Below, in pieces: positions 41,734 through 50,468 of a stretch of DNA of 64,000 nt. Position numbers and translations under genes: made by a program. The notes beneath the pieces were generated by a model. It saw nothing but the letters and a program-made list of their open reading frames with translations, did no database searches and was not told where the DNA came from. Each line of letters begins with the position of its first letter. Position 1 is the first letter of the stretch. The stretch comes from an uncultured Bacteroidales bacterium (GTDB lineage Bacteria; Bacteroidota; Bacteroidia; Bacteroidales; P3): positions 1-64,000 of the forward strand of contig CAJOIV010000012.1 of the NCBI GenBank assembly GCA_905234665.1, in the 5' to 3' direction.

Positions 41734-42695
41734 TTCTTGCGCTTGAGGTTCTTCTTGACGGAGGCTCCGATGCGTTTGGCTCTGTACTGGAAACGCGCCA
41801 TGGCCAGGGGCATGGTGTATGGCCGACGCACGGTGGAAGGTTGCTGCTGCCAGTCGACTTTCTTCAATTCGTCGAGGGCTTCACCGTGGTATTGGTGGGA
41901 GAGGTAGTAGGGGAGAAGGTTATAGATGCGCAGGCGGTCCAGGAGGTTTTTGAGGCTTTCGTTGCGGCGCTCTTCGTCGGCGAGGTAGTCCAGGTTCCAA
42001 AGCATGTGTTCCTGCGGGATGTGGAGACGGCCGATGGCACGCACCGAGGAGGGAATATCCTGGAAATAGTTGGCCAATGGTTTGTTGAGGAAAGCCACAG
42101 GATGGCTGAGGGCGATACGTAGCCAGAGGTCGAAGTCTTCGCCCAGGGTGATGCCGGTGCGGAAGCCGCTGGAGGCCTCGAACACCTCGCGCCGCATGGC
42201 CACAGTGTCGGAGGTGAGGGGCATGCAGAGGGTACGTGCGTAGACATTGCAATAGTCAATAATGCCATCGGAGAAGGTATCGTCGACACCGATGGGAGCC
42301 TTGCGCCGTTGGCCGTGCTTGACGATATAGTATCCTGTACCATAGATTCCCGCCTGCGGATAGCGGCGGATAAGGCCGTCCATCTCCTCCAGAAAGGTGG
42401 GCTCCCACCAGTCATCACAGTCGAGGAAGGTGACATACTCGCCTGTAGAGAGCTCCACCCCCCGGTTGCGGGCCTGGGAGACTCCCATGTCCTCTTGTCT
42501 GACCATGCGGAATTGCCTTCTGTCGGGGAGCCCTGCAAGATACTGCTCCACCACCTCTGCCGAGTTGTCGGTGGAGCCGTCGTCGATAATGATGGCCTCA
42601 AATCCGCGAAAGGTCTGCCGCGACACACTCTCTAATGTACGGACAACGTAAGGTTCTTTGTTGTAAAGGGGTAATATGACAGAGAATCGCGGCAT
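41730..42695 (-). CDS. GT2-family glycosyltransferase
   Basis: A 321-residue GT-A enzyme with 'FSVILPLYNKEPYVVRTLESV', 'EAIIIDDGSTDNS', 'GVSQARNRGVELSTGEYVTFLDCDDWWEP' (DxD-type motif) and a C-terminal basic tail (RIGASVKKNLKRKK) that may sit on the membrane. It should build the glycan in the cytoplasm. Overlaps: ATGA with the GT32 gene and TAATG with the next GT2 gene. Confidence 0.92.
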   Translation of the reverse strand: MPRFSVILPLYNKEPYVVRTLESVSRQTFRGFEAIIIDDGSTDNSAEVVEQYLAGLPDRRQFRMVRQEDMGVSQARNRGVELSTGEYVTFLDCDDWWEPTFLEEMDGLIRRYPQAGIYGTGYYIVKHGQRRKAPIGVDDTFSDGIIDYCNVYARTLCMPLTSDTVAMRREVFEASSGFRTGITLGEDFDLWLRIALSHPVAFLNKPLANYFQDIPSSVRAIGRLHIPQEHMLWNLDYLADEERRNESLKNLLDRLRIYNLLPYYLSHQYHGEALDELKKVDWQQQPSTVRRPYTMPLAMARFQYRAKRIGASVKKNLKRKK

Positions 42696-43657
42696 TAGGC
42701 GAAGAGGTTGATTGCTTTCAGGAGAAACCGGAAGAGGCGTGGCGAGATGCGGAGGGCTTGATAAAGAATGCGATGACGTGCCTTGGTGCGCGATGCCTTG
42801 TGGTAGGCAGTCCAGTTGACTGTCTTGGTCAGCCCGTGGTCTTCGGCAGCGGTGCTTTCGGCAAAGGCCATTTGGTAGAGTTGTGTTATATAGCGGTAGA
42901 GGACAGTGCTGTCACTGTCATAGTGCTGTCTGGCTTCCAAGGATAGATTGTTGGCGATGATGACGAGGTCTCTTTTGTGCTTGGATGTGCGGTGTGCCGT
43001 TATGCTGCCAGGTCTGACCCGGTAGGTGTAGAGCACGTCGGAGATGGTCGATACCCGTTGGGCATAGATGCATTCCATCGGGGTGAAGAGGTTATCCTCG
43101 TGGTAGATGGCATCGTCAAAAAGCAAGGATTTGTCCATAAGGAACTGTCGCCGAACGCAGCGTAGCACGACACAGACAAAGGCAAACCGGCGCACTTCGA
43201 GGGCATGGCGGTTGAAATACTCTATTCCGCTGATGGGGCCTTCGTCTTGAAGCGGCTGTGGCGGCTCCAGGGTGTGGGTCTCCTCGAAATAGCGTTGTCC
43301 GTTGAAACAGAGAAGGTCCTCACCGTCCAGATGAGTGTCAAGAACTTCGAGGGCCTGTGGTTGCAACATGTCGTCGCTGTCGAGGAATACCAGATACTCG
43401 CCTGTGGCGTTGTCGATGGCGGTGTTGCGTGCTGCGCCGAGGCCCTTATTCTCTTGATGTATCACAAGGTAAGGCACACCCCGTCGGGCGAAAGTCTCCT
43501 GATACTCGTCAAGAATTTGTCCGCTGCGGTCGGCGGAGCCGTCATCCACGGCGATGACCTCGCAGTCGGAGAATGTCTGGCCCAGCACGCTCTGCAGACA
43601 GTCCGCGATGTATTGCTCAACGTTATAGACGGGTATGAGGATGGAGAAACGGGGCAT
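42695..43657 (-). CDS. GT2-family glycosyltransferase
   Basis: A 320-residue GT-A enzyme with 'FSILIPVYNVEQYIADCLQSV', 'EVIAVDDGSADRSG', 'GLGAARNTAIDNATGEYLVFLDSDDM' (DxD motif) and a conserved C-terminal half with 'DAIYHEDNLFTP' (acidic catalytic-base region). One of three adjacent GT2 genes that are clearly related but diverged, so each likely makes a different linkage. It starts 9 bases after the preceding gene. Confidence 0.92.
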   Translation of the reverse strand: MPRFSILIPVYNVEQYIADCLQSVLGQTFSDCEVIAVDDGSADRSGQILDEYQETFARRGVPYLVIHQENKGLGAARNTAIDNATGEYLVFLDSDDMLQPQALEVLDTHLDGEDLLCFNGQRYFEETHTLEPPQPLQDEGPISGIEYFNRHALEVRRFAFVCVVLRCVRRQFLMDKSLLFDDAIYHEDNLFTPMECIYAQRVSTISDVLYTYRVRPGSITAHRTSKHKRDLVIIANNLSLEARQHYDSDSTVLYRYITQLYQMAFAESTAAEDHGLTKTVNWTAYHKASRTKARHRILYQALRISPRLFRFLLKAINLFA

Positions 43658-43666
43658 GGATTCAGG

Positions 43667-44524
43667 CTATCTTGCACAATAGTACCGCCAGAGACGGAGG
43701 GCGAGTTTCTTGGAGTGGAAGGAGGGGCGGCAGAGGTTCTGGAGAGTGAGACGGAGGAAGAGTAGGGCCATGCGAGGGCGCGGAAGGTCGGGGAGGGCGA
43801 GGAAGTCGGCCTCCATCTTGTCAGAGGCATGGGGGAAGGCGGCACGGAAGTAACGGCGACGTATGTCGCACTCTTTGGGCGAGGTTCGGGATGTGTCTTC
43901 TGTGGCTTGCCCTTCCCGGATGCGGTAGAGGTAGAGGACATCGGGGAGGTTCACAAGACGGAGACCTGCCACGAGCGCCCGGCACCAGAGGTCGTAGTCC
44001 TCGGCAGGGACGGCGCTCTGGTCGAAACGGAGGCCTCTGCCCTCAAAGGCTTCACGCCGCCAGAGGCTGGAGGCATGCAGCACCGGCGAGAAGAAGAGGG
44101 CGGAGATGCGCACTTTGTCGGGATCTGTGTCCCGCACCCAGAGGCCTTCGCGTGAGCCAAAGAGCCGCATGGCACACGAGCAGAGGTCCACGTCGGGATG
44201 GCTTTCCAGATACTCCACCTGCACTTTCAGCCTGTCGGGCAGAGAGATATCGTCACTGTCCATGCGGGCGATGTATTTCCCTCGTGCCATATCAATGCCC
44301 ACATTGAGGATATTGGCCAGCCCTTCGTTGTGCTCGCCACGGTAACGCTTGATGCGCGGGTCATTGTATCTATCAAGAATCTCACCCGCGTTGTCAGGCG
44401 AGCAGTCGTCAAGGACGAGGAGCTCGAAGTCCGTGAAGGTTTGCGCCAGCATGCTGTCCAGGGCTTCCCTCAGGTAGAGGGCCGTGTTGTAGACAGGCAT
44501 GAGGATGGAGACGGTGGGAGACAT
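43667..44524 (-). CDS. GT2-family glycosyltransferase
   Basis: A 285-residue GT-A enzyme with 'SILMPVYNTALYLREALDSM', 'ELLVLDDCSPDNAG', 'ARGKYIARMDSDDISLPDR' (DxD-like SDD) and 'VPAEDYDLWCRAL', the ED of the catalytic base. The third of three neighbouring GT2 genes. It ends at 43667, 10 bases before the next start. Confidence 0.92.
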   Translation of the reverse strand: MSPTVSILMPVYNTALYLREALDSMLAQTFTDFELLVLDDCSPDNAGEILDRYNDPRIKRYRGEHNEGLANILNVGIDMARGKYIARMDSDDISLPDRLKVQVEYLESHPDVDLCSCAMRLFGSREGLWVRDTDPDKVRISALFFSPVLHASSLWRREAFEGRGLRFDQSAVPAEDYDLWCRALVAGLRLVNLPDVLYLYRIREGQATEDTSRTSPKECDIRRRYFRAAFPHASDKMEADFLALPDLPRPRMALLFLRLTLQNLCRPSFHSKKLALRLWRYYCAR

Positions 44525-44534
44525 AGTACGACGG

Positions 44535-45584
44535 TTATATTTTCCCTATAAGAAGGAGTACGTTGTCACGGAGTTTGTTGAACCCTATCCATTCACGGCT
44601 CATGGTCAGGAGCCACGACACCAGGGTGGCAAGAAGCAGGAAAGCGAGGTAGTTGACGGGAACGCTCATGGGAACATTGGCAGGGAGAGGGTAACAGAGC
44701 CAGGGAAGGATGATGAGGAGAAGGCTGTGGGTGAGATAAGTGACAGACGAGTGTACACCGAGCCAACGTGTCACCCGCCCTTTAGAGAAGGAGGAGAGCC
44801 CTTTCCAGACGAGAACGAGGCAGAGGGTCATGAGTGTGTCGATGACAGCATTGCTGACGAGCAGTGATTGATTGAGCCTGAAGAGAGACAGCGGCACCAG
44901 AAGAACGACGGCAACGGCTGCCGCCCAGAGATTCCCTTTGCGGGAAAAAGCGATAGGCTTGCGGGCGAGAGCCATTCCGCAGAGGAAGACCAACAAGCCG
45001 CCCTCTTCGATGCAGAAAAGGTGCACAGGTGTCCATTGTACCAAGGAAACCGCGGCCAGCAAGGTGAGCAGTGTTCCCACACGGGAATGCAACAAAAGGC
45101 AGAAGAGAGGGAAAAGAAGGTAGAGCTGGAGTATCATCTTGTTGAACCACCACTCGGGAAGATACGAGTTGTATCCCATGAGTCCGAAGAAGTCGAGCAT
45201 CAGGCATTTGACGGGGCTGAGGCGGTCGGGGTAGGCATCGGCAAGGCCACGGCCGCAAAGGATTCCGGCAATCAGCACTACGGCAAAACAGAACCAGTAG
45301 AGGAAATAGAACTTGGAGAACCGTTTCAACAGGAACGAAATCATCCGCCTTATCCAAAAGGCGGGTTTGGTCGGGGATTCCACACGGGATTGTAGCGCAG
45401 ACCACTGACAGGCAAGGCCGTAACCGCTGACGAAGAGGAAAACCGACACACAGCATTTCGACACCGCCGCAAAGGAATAGGTGAGACCACCATAGCCGAC
45501 AGCAGTAAGGAATTGATGGTGGAAGAGCATCAGGCAGATGGCAATGCCCTTGAGAGCCAAGGTGTCGTTTGTAGTCAATCCCAT
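44535..45584 (-). CDS. Acyltransferase-3 family membrane protein
   Basis: A 349-residue protein with about 10 membrane helices. The N-terminal '[17 protein letters not shown]' and '[15 protein letters not shown]' are the acyltransferase-3 (OafA/OAC-like) signature with the conserved His. It should add an acetyl or other acyl group to the glycan at the membrane. Start at 45584; its first codons overlap the end of the LbH gene by 10 bases. A second family member lies at 47831-48805. Confidence 0.9.
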   Translation of the reverse strand: MGLTTNDTLALKGIAICLMLFHHQFLTAVGYGGLTYSFAAVSKCCVSVFLFVSGYGLACQWSALQSRVESPTKPAFWIRRMISFLLKRFSKFYFLYWFCFAVVLIAGILCGRGLADAYPDRLSPVKCLMLDFFGLMGYNSYLPEWWFNKMILQLYLLFPLFCLLLHSRVGTLLTLLAAVSLVQWTPVHLFCIEEGGLLVFLCGMALARKPIAFSRKGNLWAAAVAVVLLVPLSLFRLNQSLLVSNAVIDTLMTLCLVLVWKGLSSFSKGRVTRWLGVHSSVTYLTHSLLLIILPWLCYPLPANVPMSVPVNYLAFLLLATLVSWLLTMSREWIGFNKLRDNVLLLIGKI

Positions 45585-46192
45585 GTAACCTCTTCTTTGA
45601 TGATGCGGGCAGGCACGCCGGCGACAAGAGCGTGCGGTGGCACATCGTGTGTGACAACAGCCCCTGCGGCCACCACGGCACCCTCGCCGATGGTGACACC
45701 CTTAAGGATGGTGGCGTTCATTCCGATCCAGACGTGGTCGCCGATGACGATTGTCTGGGTCTTGCGGTCGGATTGATGGTTGAGGGTGTGGTCATCGCTA
45801 TCGCGAAGTGTGACATGCTCGCTGATGACCACGTTATCCCCTATCTTGATGTGCCGGAAACAGCTGAGGTTCAAATGATGGTTGATGTAGCCGCTGCCTA
45901 GTTCAAGATGGGCGTTGGTGTTGATATAGACTTTGGAGCCGCTGTAGATGTCGAAGGTGCCATGGATGGTGAGCCTTGCACCGTCCTCCATGGAGAGGAG
46001 GGTGGGGAAGGGGTCTTCGGGTACCCATTTGCGGTTGAGGGTGAGCTTGCCGGAACCCGTCTCTATCTGTGCCGAGGGGCTCAGATGGGTGCGGCATCCT
46101 TTCCAAGCAACGACACGCAGCAAACGCCGGTCAAGGGTGTGATAATGGAGCCGGAGCGTCTCGCGGAAAGCGATTTGTCGCCAGTGGTGCAT
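45575..46192 (-). CDS. Hexapeptide-repeat (LbH) acetyltransferase
   Basis: A 205-residue protein with repeats such as '[24 protein letters not shown]', '[22 protein letters not shown]', '[53 protein letters not shown]'. It is a typical sugar O-acetyltransferase. The acceptor sugar is unknown. It precedes the acyltransferase-3 gene with a 10-base overlap, so two acyl-group enzymes are translated together. Confidence 0.88.
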   Translation of the reverse strand: MHHWRQIAFRETLRLHYHTLDRRLLRVVAWKGCRTHLSPSAQIETGSGKLTLNRKWVPEDPFPTLLSMEDGARLTIHGTFDIYSGSKVYINTNAHLELGSGYINHHLNLSCFRHIKIGDNVVISEHVTLRDSDDHTLNHQSDRKTQTIVIGDHVWIGMNATILKGVTIGEGAVVAAGAVVTHDVPPHALVAGVPARIIKEEVTWD

Positions 46193-46261
46193 GGTAGGTT
46201 TGGAGTTTATGGTTTAGAAATCAATGTTTGCAGGGGTGGGGCGCTATCTGAACAGCTGCTT

Positions 46262-47275
46262 TTATCGAGTTATGCCCAGCAGAGCAAGAGAGGCGAGGGG
46301 TGTGCCATAGCGCTGCCAGTAGTCGGTGATATTGTGCTCAAGGTGACGACGGTATTCTGGATGCAGCATAAGGTGGTGCACGGTGTCGCGGAGGCTATCG
46401 AAGGAGCGGTCTGTCAAGTGGTAGTGCGTCCCGCTGACCAATGGCTCGGGGAGGTCATTGAACAATGGCGTGGAGACAATGGCCTTGCCGAGGGCCATGT
46501 ATTCGCCCAGTTTCCATCCGTGACACTGCCAGAAGGCAGGGGTGTTGAACACGCATACCGATTTGCGTGTGAGCGCTATCCATTGGTCCGTGCTATAAGG
46601 CAGACAGAGGCAGTCGCGGAATAGCTCTTCGGATGAGCGTCCGGCTCCTTGCGACACCAGTCCCCCTTCAAGTGTGAGGTCTTCGATGGAACGACAGGCC
46701 CGGATGAAGGTGGCGCGGTCGAGGTTGACGTTCTCGTCGTTGTGATTCCATTCATCATTGTACCACAAGGTGGAGCAGGTGAAGAGGTAGTGGCTGTCCA
46801 CCTCGCCGCCGGGGGTGTATTGACTATAGGCCTTGCGCTTCAACAGGCGGCGGTATTTGCCTATGTGTTTCTTCCATCGGGTGGGTTGTGGAGGAAGACA
46901 CCGCAGAGCGTGCGCCACCAAGGTGGACACAGGGGCATAACGCACACCGAAGGAGGGACACAGGGCCACCAGTTTCGGGTGGAAGCGTTCCTCGGCCAAA
47001 GCGCGGTTGGCATTCACGCTGCCATACACATCGCACCATTCGTAGAGTTCAGGGATGACCGCATGGTGGTCGTTGCAGGCGATGGTGTACCTCTTCTCGG
47101 AAACACCTTCCTGCACGACGAAGTTCATCACCTTGTCGTTGCGCAATGTGTAGGGGATTTCGGTGAAGGGGGATGACGAGAATTGGACGTTCTCTGCTCC
47201 GAGAAGCTCGGTGAGGCCGAGGATATAGAAACTCTTGTAAAGAATGTCGCCTGCTGTGTCGATGATGGCTCTCAT
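46262..47275 (-). CDS. GT-B-like putative glycosyltransferase
   Basis: A 337-residue soluble protein. The C-terminal half has 'CHGWKLGEYMALGKAIVSTPLFNDLPEPL', similar to the donor site of GT-B glycosyltransferases. The N-terminal half ('SFYILGLTELLGAENVQFSS', 'YEWCDVYGSVNAN') is not a family I recognise, and no clear EX7E is visible. Placed between two acyltransferase-type genes, it is likely part of the same biosynthesis. A 69-base gap separates it from the LbH gene that follows. Confidence 0.6.
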   Translation of the reverse strand: MRAIIDTAGDILYKSFYILGLTELLGAENVQFSSSPFTEIPYTLRNDKVMNFVVQEGVSEKRYTIACNDHHAVIPELYEWCDVYGSVNANRALAEERFHPKLVALCPSFGVRYAPVSTLVAHALRCLPPQPTRWKKHIGKYRRLLKRKAYSQYTPGGEVDSHYLFTCSTLWYNDEWNHNDENVNLDRATFIRACRSIEDLTLEGGLVSQGAGRSSEELFRDCLCLPYSTDQWIALTRKSVCVFNTPAFWQCHGWKLGEYMALGKAIVSTPLFNDLPEPLVSGTHYHLTDRSFDSLRDTVHHLMLHPEYRRHLEHNITDYWQRYGTPLASLALLGITR

Positions 47276-47287
47276 GCGAGGAGGGTG

Positions 47288-47824
47288 CTATTCAGTGCGG
47301 GTGATGTATCCCTCGGTGGCGTTCTCGCGGGGAATGATACGTGCGGGATTGCCGAGGACGATGGAGTGGGACGGGACATCGAAGTTGACGTAAGCCGAAG
47401 GGGCGATGAGAACATCGTCGCCCACGGTGATGTTGCCAACGACTGTGGCGTTGGCACCCATCCACACGCGGTTGCCGATGACGGGGTTCCCTTGGCGGCT
47501 GCCACGGAACTCCATGCCGAGGGTGACGCCGTGGTAGACGGTGCAGTCATCGCCTATCACCACCTCATTGTTGACGGCGATGCAGCCAGGGTGGACGATG
47601 ACAAAGCCTCCGCCTATCTGTGTTTGCCATCCTATCTCGGTGAGTGTTGCCCGGCAGATGCGGTGCAACAGCAGTCGCGCCAGCGGGCGCAGCCGCCCGC
47701 TCTGGTACCAACGGAAATAGACCATGTAGCGGAACTCCACTTTGCGCAGCGCCGTGTCGATGAGGGCGGTGAGTCCCCGTTTGCCGTTGAATCGGTATAG
47801 GTCGTGGTATATCTTGGATGTCAT
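47288..47824 (-). CDS. Serine-acetyltransferase-like LbH acyltransferase
   Basis: A 178-residue protein resembling CysE-like colanic/capsule acetyltransferases: an N-terminal helical part ('FRYMVYFRWYQSGRLRPLARLL') then beta-helix repeats 'VIVHPGCIAVNNEVVIGDDCTVYHGVTLGM', 'VIGNRVWMGANATVVGNITVGDDVLIAPSAYVNFDVPSHSIVLGNPARII'. In glycan loci these O-acetylate sugars; true serine acetyltransferases are longer at the N-terminus. It ends 12 bases before the GT-B-like gene. Confidence 0.85.
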   Translation of the reverse strand: MTSKIYHDLYRFNGKRGLTALIDTALRKVEFRYMVYFRWYQSGRLRPLARLLLHRICRATLTEIGWQTQIGGGFVIVHPGCIAVNNEVVIGDDCTVYHGVTLGMEFRGSRQGNPVIGNRVWMGANATVVGNITVGDDVLIAPSAYVNFDVPSHSIVLGNPARIIPRENATEGYITRTE

Positions 47825-47830
47825 AATGTG

Positions 47831-48805
47831 TCAGCGGAATAGTTTCTTCACACCAGGAAGGTACAGGCAGGCGACGGCCAAGACCATGGTGATGGCGTAG
47901 CGCCACAAGTACATGACTTCCATGGAGAATTCGAGGCCCAGCAGTACCCGCAGGTGGTTGCCCATGTGGGTGGTGGTCTCGAAATCGTGCATGCACAAGA
48001 TGGCCAGCGATGCAGTCCCCAGCCAGGCGAAGACTCTGCCCATGGCGGGGAGGTGTCTGGCACAGAGGCGGCAGAAGGCATAGAGCAGCCATGTGCCTCC
48101 GCAGGCGCCTATAAGGCTTAAGGGATAAATACCCCAGTCGTAGCCGAACATATCGAGCCGCGAGAAGATCAGGGCAGCAACCCAGGTGGCAACCAACAGG
48201 CAGATGGCCCAGACAGGCAGCTGGATGCGGCGGCACTCGTAGCCGAGGGTCACCAGAGGCAGGGCTGTCAGTGCCAGCATCAAGCACCAAGGAGTATGGG
48301 GAACCAACCTGTGTACACCCAAGGCAACAAGGGCCAAAACCAGAGAGATGACGATTCGCCAGCCCGGCCAGCGGCTCAGATAGAGGAACAATGCCTTGGC
48401 CCAGAAGAGGGTCAGCAAGAACCATGTTATTCCCAGATGGAGGTTGCCCCAAGGGGTGGCCCAGTCGGTGGTGTCGCTATAGAGGTAGGATAGACCCATG
48501 AAAATGGCAGGTGTCCAGTCGTGCCGTGTGACGCTCAGAAAGAGCATCCACCCGATGTTCATCACCGCCACGAGGAGGAAAGGCGGCAGCAGCCGACGGG
48601 CATAACCCCGGAGGGTGGCGCCCCGGTCGGCTACTTGGTCATAGCCTTTGGCAAAGTAGCCTGCAACGATGAAGAACATCGGCATGTGGAAGGAGTAGAT
48701 AAGATGGCCTATGGTCTTCCATTCGTAGACGTGTCCCAGCAGCACCAGCAGGATGCCGATGCCTTTCATGATGTCGAAGGTCTGGTCGCGTTGGGTGGCG
48801 GTCAT
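47831..48805 (-). CDS. Acyltransferase-3 family membrane protein
   Basis: A 324-residue membrane protein with about 10 helices, starting MTATQRDQTFDIMKGIGILLVLLGHVYEW, where 'KGIGILLVLLGH' is the family signature with the active-site His, followed by 'FHMPMFFIVAGYFAKGYD'. It should transfer an acyl group to a sugar. I start at 48805: the upstream extension (to 49207) is an out-of-place Arg/Pro-rich stretch read across the deacetylase gene. ATGA overlaps that gene. Confidence 0.88.
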   Translation of the reverse strand: MTATQRDQTFDIMKGIGILLVLLGHVYEWKTIGHLIYSFHMPMFFIVAGYFAKGYDQVADRGATLRGYARRLLPPFLLVAVMNIGWMLFLSVTRHDWTPAIFMGLSYLYSDTTDWATPWGNLHLGITWFLLTLFWAKALFLYLSRWPGWRIVISLVLALVALGVHRLVPHTPWCLMLALTALPLVTLGYECRRIQLPVWAICLLVATWVAALIFSRLDMFGYDWGIYPLSLIGACGGTWLLYAFCRLCARHLPAMGRVFAWLGTASLAILCMHDFETTTHMGNHLRVLLGLEFSMEVMYLWRYAITMVLAVACLYLPGVKKLFR

Positions 48806-49635
48806 GTTTGGATGAGGTAGAGTCTCGGAAGGAGGTAGGGGTCGGCCCCGTGACGTAGCTCCCCACCGTAGCCGAGGGCGGCGGACCCGTATCCGGCCTC
48901 CCGCACCTGCCTCACGACGGTTTCGTCGGAGAAACTGTGGGGGTAGGAGAAATGCCGTGGACGTTGTCCGAGGTGTTGTTCGATTGTCTGTGCCGAGTGG
49001 GTCAGCTCGTCGGCCACCGTCTCCTTCTCTATGCGGGTCAACCCTGGGTGCGTCGTGGTGTGGGACCCTACGGTGCAGAGGCCTGACGCGACCATCTCCT
49101 CTATCTGTTCCCACGTGAGGGAATGTGTCCGGCAGAGGCTCTCGTCGACGGTGGTCTTCGTCAGCGTGTGCATCGTCTCCCGCATATTGCCCGGCTGGGT
49201 GTAGCACTGCTTGAGAGTCTCTTCAAAGAGACGGCAGTCGCCCTTGGCCCAGGTTTCCAGTTGTAGCCACCAGAGGTCGGCCTTGCCGTCGGGCATGCCG
49301 GTGGTCAGGTAGAGGGTGAAGGGTATCTGTCGCTCGCGGAAGAGGGGGTAGGCGTGGGTGTAGATGTCTGCAAATCCGTCGTCGAATGTTATATTCACAA
49401 GTTGCCTGCTGCGACGGTGGTGAGTGGCCTCTATGAGGGTGTCGAGGTCCACAAAACGGCGACCTCGGGCCGTAGCCTCGGCAATCTTCTTTTCCAAGAA
49501 GGCGGGTGTAACCTCCAGCTCGCGGTTCGACGGCATGGGACTGCGCTCCTCCACAATGCGATGCAAGCACCACATCTCGCCCACCACGGGGTGCAGGACC
49601 TTGAAGGCCTTACGACGGATTTTCTGTATGAGCAT
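48802..49635 (-). CDS. Polysaccharide deacetylase (NodB fold)
   Basis: A 277-residue protein with the NodB-type motif set: 'NITFDDGFADIYTHAYPLF' (catalytic and metal Asp), 'TVGSHTTTHPGLTRI' (metal His-x3-His), and 'PRHFSYPHSFSD'. It should remove acetyl groups from an N-acetylated sugar. Start at 49635 (MLIQKIRRKAFKV) because the upstream frame is not conserved and is antisense-like. It overlaps the following GT32 gene by 26 bases. Confidence 0.88.
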   Translation of the reverse strand: MLIQKIRRKAFKVLHPVVGEMWCLHRIVEERSPMPSNRELEVTPAFLEKKIAEATARGRRFVDLDTLIEATHHRRSRQLVNITFDDGFADIYTHAYPLFRERQIPFTLYLTTGMPDGKADLWWLQLETWAKGDCRLFEETLKQCYTQPGNMRETMHTLTKTTVDESLCRTHSLTWEQIEEMVASGLCTVGSHTTTHPGLTRIEKETVADELTHSAQTIEQHLGQRPRHFSYPHSFSDETVVRQVREAGYGSAALGYGGELRHGADPYLLPRLYLIQT

Positions 49636-50452
49636 TCCCTTTGAGGAGTCTCTTGACGCCCTTCTTGAGGGCTTTGTATTTCTTGTAGAGGGGCAGTAGG
49701 CCAAGCTTGTCGAAGAAGAAAGCATGGCGCTGGGTACGAGTCCATCGTTCCTGCTCCCATGTGGCGGCGTTGTGGTGGTACGACACGCTGAAGTCGGGAT
49801 TGGCACAGAAGGCATGCCCGAATGTGCCGGTGCCGTAGATGACCATGTCGCCGGCAAGATGCTGTGTCTCGTCGATATAACGGAACCCGCGTGCTGCGGC
49901 GTAGCGCGCCACGAGGCGGTCGTTGTTGACATGCTGGCGATAGTCGCGGGCGTAGTCGTCTGTGGCAGGCAGCGACTCGTAGTAGTCGCGCAGCTGAACG
50001 ACCATCTCCTGCCCTGGGCAGCAGCCCATGGTGGAGGTGAGTATCTCCATGCGCGGCACATCCTGTGTGGGGTCTTTGGCTGTGCCGTCGGGGTTGAGGT
50101 AGCGCTCGGCGATATGCTCGTTTTCAAACTCGCGGTAGAGTTCGATGGCCGAGAAGAAGTCGCAGTCCAAGTATCTGTCCAGCCGCTGGAAGAGTTCCAC
50201 GTCGGTGTCGAGGTAGATGCCGCCGTATTCGGCCAGCACGTTGTACCGGCACACGTCTGAGGCCAGGGCGTATCGTTTGGCGTTGCAGGCGCATTGTGCC
50301 AGCGGGTGTTTCCCGAGGTCGAAGGAGTTCTCGTCCCACCGCATGAACCGGTAGTCGGGCATCAGCCGCTGCCAACCCCGTATGCAGTCTTTCTGCGACT
50401 GGGGCATCAGTCCCTTGCCAAACCAGCAGTAATGGATTATCTTGGGTATCAT
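49610..50452 (-). CDS. GT32-family glycosyltransferase
   Basis: A 280-residue enzyme starting 'MIPKIIHYCWFGKGLMPQSQK', with 'ALASDVCRYNVLAEYGGIYLDTDVELF' (DxD motif) and a C-terminal basic segment 'KYKALKKGVKRLLKG' that may bind membrane. It shares the opening and the DTD region with 41017-41733. It lies 16 bases after the Wzt gene and overlaps the deacetylase start. Confidence 0.9.
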   Translation of the reverse strand: MIPKIIHYCWFGKGLMPQSQKDCIRGWQRLMPDYRFMRWDENSFDLGKHPLAQCACNAKRYALASDVCRYNVLAEYGGIYLDTDVELFQRLDRYLDCDFFSAIELYREFENEHIAERYLNPDGTAKDPTQDVPRMEILTSTMGCCPGQEMVVQLRDYYESLPATDDYARDYRQHVNNDRLVARYAAARGFRYIDETQHLAGDMVIYGTGTFGHAFCANPDFSVSYHHNAATWEQERWTRTQRHAFFFDKLGLLPLYKKYKALKKGVKRLLKGNAHTENPS

Positions 50453-50468
50453 GCGGGGATGGGGGCGG

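Noticed and set aside
47831-49207. Longer start for the acyltransferase (from 49207)
   Set aside because: The extra 134 residues are Arg/Pro/His-rich shadow of the deacetylase gene. The family signature begins right after ATG 48805.
48802-50127. Longer start for the deacetylase (from 50127)
   Set aside because: The additional N-terminus is Ser/Thr/Pro-rich and overlaps the GT32 gene in another frame.
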